Positions 6,931 to 8,571 of a DNA stretch of 8,571 nucleotides are shown here, piece by piece. A program made the translations under genes and the position numbers. Origin of the DNA: Clostridiales bacterium (GTDB taxonomy: Bacteria > Bacillota > Clostridia > Oscillospirales > Oscillospiraceae); NCBI GenBank assembly GCA_021205375.1, contig JAJPXR010000150.1, forward strand, positions 1 through 8,571. The letters are read 5' to 3'. The notes beneath the pieces are model-generated. The model was not told where the DNA came from. It made no database searches and saw only the letters and a program-made list of their open reading frames with translations. How positions within the stretch are numbered: position 1 is the stretch's first letter; each line of letters opens with the position of its first letter.

Positions 6931-6951
6931 CTAGCGGCTAGCACTAACCCC
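6931..6951 (+). repeat. Degenerate heptamer tract 3 (short)
   Basis: CTAGCGG, CTAGCAC and TAACCCC keep the 7-bp period and CTAR core of tract 2, and run directly into repeat copy C. It is short, so the assignment rests on similarity to tracts 1 and 2. Confidence 0.5.
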
Positions 6952-7088
6952 CTTGCCTCCCCTGTGAAGCGCGGGCCGAATGGCCAATTCCTCTTTCGCG
7001 CAAATGCAGGGAGCTATGGCCCTTTTGGGCCATGCGAGTCGCAAAGGGGAGGAGGGCCGCCGCCTTTAGGCGGTGGCGGAGGGGTTTC
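6946..7088 (+). repeat. Branched palindromic repeat, copy C (long form, 143 bp)
   Basis: Its last 46 bases (7043-7088) are identical to the end of copy A (2257-2302). Pairings are AACCCC (6946-6951) with GGGGTT (7081-7086), CCTCCCC (6956-6962) with GGGGAGG (7046-7052), ATGGCCC-TTTT-GGGCCAT (7016-7033) and the 8-bp stem 7057-7064/7069-7076. The 5' end CTTGCCTCC followed later by GAAGCG resembles copy B, while the 3' end is that of copy A. About 80 bases fill the loop that is only TGAAA in copy A. The copy lies between the TPM gene and gluQ and could influence transcript ends, but it has no T run. Confidence 0.82.
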
Positions 7089-7120
7089 GTGTTAATGCGT
7101 AGTGAATAGAACAGCTAAAT

Positions 7121-7148
7121 TTGTTATATTTCGACCTAAAAATACGAA
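7121..7148 (+). promoter_or_regulatory. Possible weak promoter for gluQ
   Basis: The stretch 7089-7160 is clearly AT-rich compared with its surroundings. TTGTTA (7121-7126) and TACGAA (7143-7148) with a 16-bp spacer form a weak sigma-A-like pair. If used, transcription would begin only a few bases before the gluQ ATG. The match is poor and the call tentative. Confidence 0.28.
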
Positions 7149-7160
7149 TTGTAATCAGCT

Positions 7161-8099
7161 ATGACGCATGAAACACAGCTCCGGGGGCGCTTCGCCCCCA
7201 GCCCCAGCGGGCGGATGCACCTGGGCAACGCCTTTTCCGCGCTGCTGGCCTGGCTCTCCGTCCGCCACGCGGGGGGCGAGATGGTCCTCCGGCTGGAGGA
7301 CCTGGACCCCGCCCGGTGCAAACCGGCCTACTGTGCCCAGGTGGAGGAGGACCTCCGCTGGCTGGGCCTGGACTGGGACATGGGCGGCAGTCAGGGCGGC
7401 GAAGGATATTACCAGAGCCGCCGGAGCGAGATTTACACAACTTATCTGGAGCAGCTCCGGGCAAAGGGGCTGCTCTATCCCTGTTTTTGCAGCCGGAACC
7501 AGCTCCACGCGGCCTCCGCGCCCCACCGTAGCGACGGAACCCCTCTCTACAGCGGTGCGTGCCGGGACCTGACGCCCCGGCAGCAGGCGGAGCGGGCCAA
7601 AACCCGCAAGCCCGCCGTCCGCATTCGTGTGCCAGAGGAAACCGTCTGCTTCACCGACGGGGTCATGGGGCCGCAGGCCCAGAATCTGGCCCGTGAGTGC
7701 GGCGACTTCATCCTCCGCCGCAGCGACGGGGTCTATGCCTATCAGTTGGCGGTGGTGGTGGACGACGCCCTGATGGGGGTCAACCAGGTGGTGCGGGGGG
7801 AGGACCTGTTGGATTCCACGCCCCGTCAAATCTGGCTCCAGCGCCAACTGGGGTTCCCTCAGCCGGACTATTGCCACGTCCCTCTGCTCTACGGGCAGGA
7901 CGGCCACCGTCTCTCCAAGCGGCAGCGGGACCTGGACCTGGGGGCCATCCGCGCCAGCGGCGCCCGTCCGGAGGAAGTCGTTGGGCGGCTGGCTTGCTGG
8001 GCGGGGCTGATCGACCGGCCCGTGCCCATCTCCGCCGGGGAGCTGGTGCGGGACTTCGACTGGGAAAAGGTGCGAAAAACCGACATCGTTGTGGGGTAA
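7161..8099 (+). CDS. gluQ: Glutamyl-Q tRNA(Asp) synthetase (GluQRS)
   Basis: The 312-residue product is a truncated glutamyl-tRNA synthetase-like enzyme without the C-terminal anticodon-binding domain, the length and layout of GluQRS (YadB). It activates glutamate and attaches it to queuosine at the wobble base of tRNA-Asp. Visible motifs are RGRFAPSPSGRMHLGN with the HIGH-type HLGN (20-23), LRLEDLDPAR, the zinc-site pattern C108-F-C110 and Y130-x3-C134, the VVVDDALMGVNQVVRGEDLLDSTPRQ block split across 195-220, and the KMSKS-type RLSKR (250-254). The spacing between C110 and Y130 is longer than in the E. coli enzyme. The ATG at 7161 fits the family N terminus, but no ribosome binding site is visible. 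The downstream membrane-protein gene starts 5 nt after the stop. Confidence 0.92.
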   Translation: MTHETQLRGRFAPSPSGRMHLGNAFSALLAWLSVRHAGGEMVLRLEDLDPARCKPAYCAQVEEDLRWLGLDWDMGGSQGGEGYYQSRRSEIYTTYLEQLRAKGLLYPCFCSRNQLHAASAPHRSDGTPLYSGACRDLTPRQQAERAKTRKPAVRIRVPEETVCFTDGVMGPQAQNLARECGDFILRRSDGVYAYQLAVVVDDALMGVNQVVRGEDLLDSTPRQIWLQRQLGFPQPDYCHVPLLYGQDGHRLSKRQRDLDLGAIRASGARPEEVVGRLACWAGLIDRPVPISAGELVRDFDWEKVRKTDIVVG

Positions 8100-8104
8100 C
8101 GAAT

Positions 8105-8512
8105 ATGGACGAGAACGAACATGAAAAAAAGCGGCAGTTGGGGCCGCTGACCTGGGTGCCGGAGGGCTTTCTGTTTGTGGTGCTGCTGGCGGAGCTGGCG
8201 GCGCTACTGACGGCGGCGCTCAACTGGACCCAGCGGGTGGTTTGGGCCGCCATCGTCGCCATTCTGTGGGCGGGGGTGCAGGCTATTCTCATCGCCCTGG
8301 CGGTGAAGGGGGAGCCGGTCTCCATCGCTCAGGTGGTGACGGCGATCTTCCGCAGCGTAGTGTCTACGGCGCTGATGTTCGCCGTGGCGGTGCTGACGGT
8401 GCGCTCCCCCACGCTGACCAATAAGCTGGCCTTCGGGACGGCAGCGGCGGCAATGGCGCTGAATCTGGTGGATTTGGAGCTGCTAAGGAGAAGAATTGGC
8501 AATGTGCAATGA
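8105..8512 (+). CDS. Small four-helix membrane protein of unknown function
   Basis: The 135-residue product has a charged N terminus (MDENEHEKKR) and four predicted membrane segments at about 22-39, 45-66, 74-97 and 105-122. It ends in a basic LELLRRRIGNVQ. I do not recognise a family. It starts 5 nt after the gluQ stop, with GGGG (8093-8096) overlapping the gluQ end as the only Shine-Dalgarno-like sequence, so translation is probably coupled to gluQ. The open frame continues upstream into gluQ, but that part is an out-of-frame shadow; ATG 8105 is the first start clear of gluQ. A transport or accessory membrane role is possible but nothing in the sequence specifies it. Confidence 0.72.
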   Translation: MDENEHEKKRQLGPLTWVPEGFLFVVLLAELAALLTAALNWTQRVVWAAIVAILWAGVQAILIALAVKGEPVSIAQVVTAIFRSVVSTALMFAVAVLTVRSPTLTNKLAFGTAAAAMALNLVDLELLRRRIGNVQ

Positions 8513-8571
8513 GCTGTTAGGGAACCTCTGATTAAAAGCGGATTTCATTGATAACCTTACAAGTTTACTGC
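8513..8571. other. Non-coding end of window
   Basis: The 59 bases after the last stop codon start with GCTGTTAGG, a single copy of the heptamer unit seen after telA. The rest is AT-rich and shows no gene, promoter or terminator that I can support. Confidence 0.5.

Noticed and set aside
6469..6944. Minus-strand proline-rich and alanine-rich open frames
   Set aside because: They are shadows of the glycine codons (GGC/GGT) in the TPM protein tail.
8521..8571. Possible insertion-sequence end at the window edge
   Set aside because: The sequence after the last gene vaguely recalls a terminal repeat, but no partner repeat or transposase is visible in the window.

Overview
The window looks like a chromosomal segment of a GC-rich Gram-positive anaerobe, most likely class Clostridia and possibly Oscillospiraceae. 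The basis is the xpaC-telA gene pair known from Firmicutes, strong GGAGG ribosome binding sites, textbook sigma-A promoters, and palindromic repeats of a kind I associate with gut Oscillospiraceae. The taxonomic call is an inference.

Layout: (1) Positions 1-2149, minus strand, hold the first 716 codons of a very large cyclic beta-1,2-glucan synthase-type protein (GT84); its 3' part lies outside the window. (2) Positions 2150-2675 hold a branched palindromic repeat (copy A), a tRNA-Pro(UGG) gene with a near-ideal promoter, and a probable terminator. (3) Positions 2676-3575 hold a fructosamine/ketosamine-3-kinase family gene. (4) Positions 3641-6889 hold a likely envelope-stress cluster: a strong promoter, xpaC, repeat copy B, telA (yaaN-like), a pair of heptamer-repeat tracts, and a TPM-domain membrane protein with a glycine-rich tail. 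(5) Positions 6890-7160 hold another heptamer tract, repeat copy C and an AT-rich leader. (6) Positions 7161-8512 hold gluQ (glutamyl-Q tRNA(Asp) synthetase) followed 5 nt later by a small four-helix membrane protein of unknown function. The last 59 bases are non-coding as far as I can see.

How the parts relate: XpaC, TelA and the TPM protein are all predicted to be at, or linked to, the membrane, and similar genes recur together in Firmicutes, so a shared role in envelope or toxic-compound tolerance is plausible but unproven. GluQ and tRNA-Pro belong to translation and tRNA modification. The GT84 protein would make beta-1,2-glucan from UDP-glucose at the membrane. The most unusual non-coding content is the family of three co-oriented multi-hairpin repeats and the degenerate 7-bp tandem tracts that fill several of the gaps.
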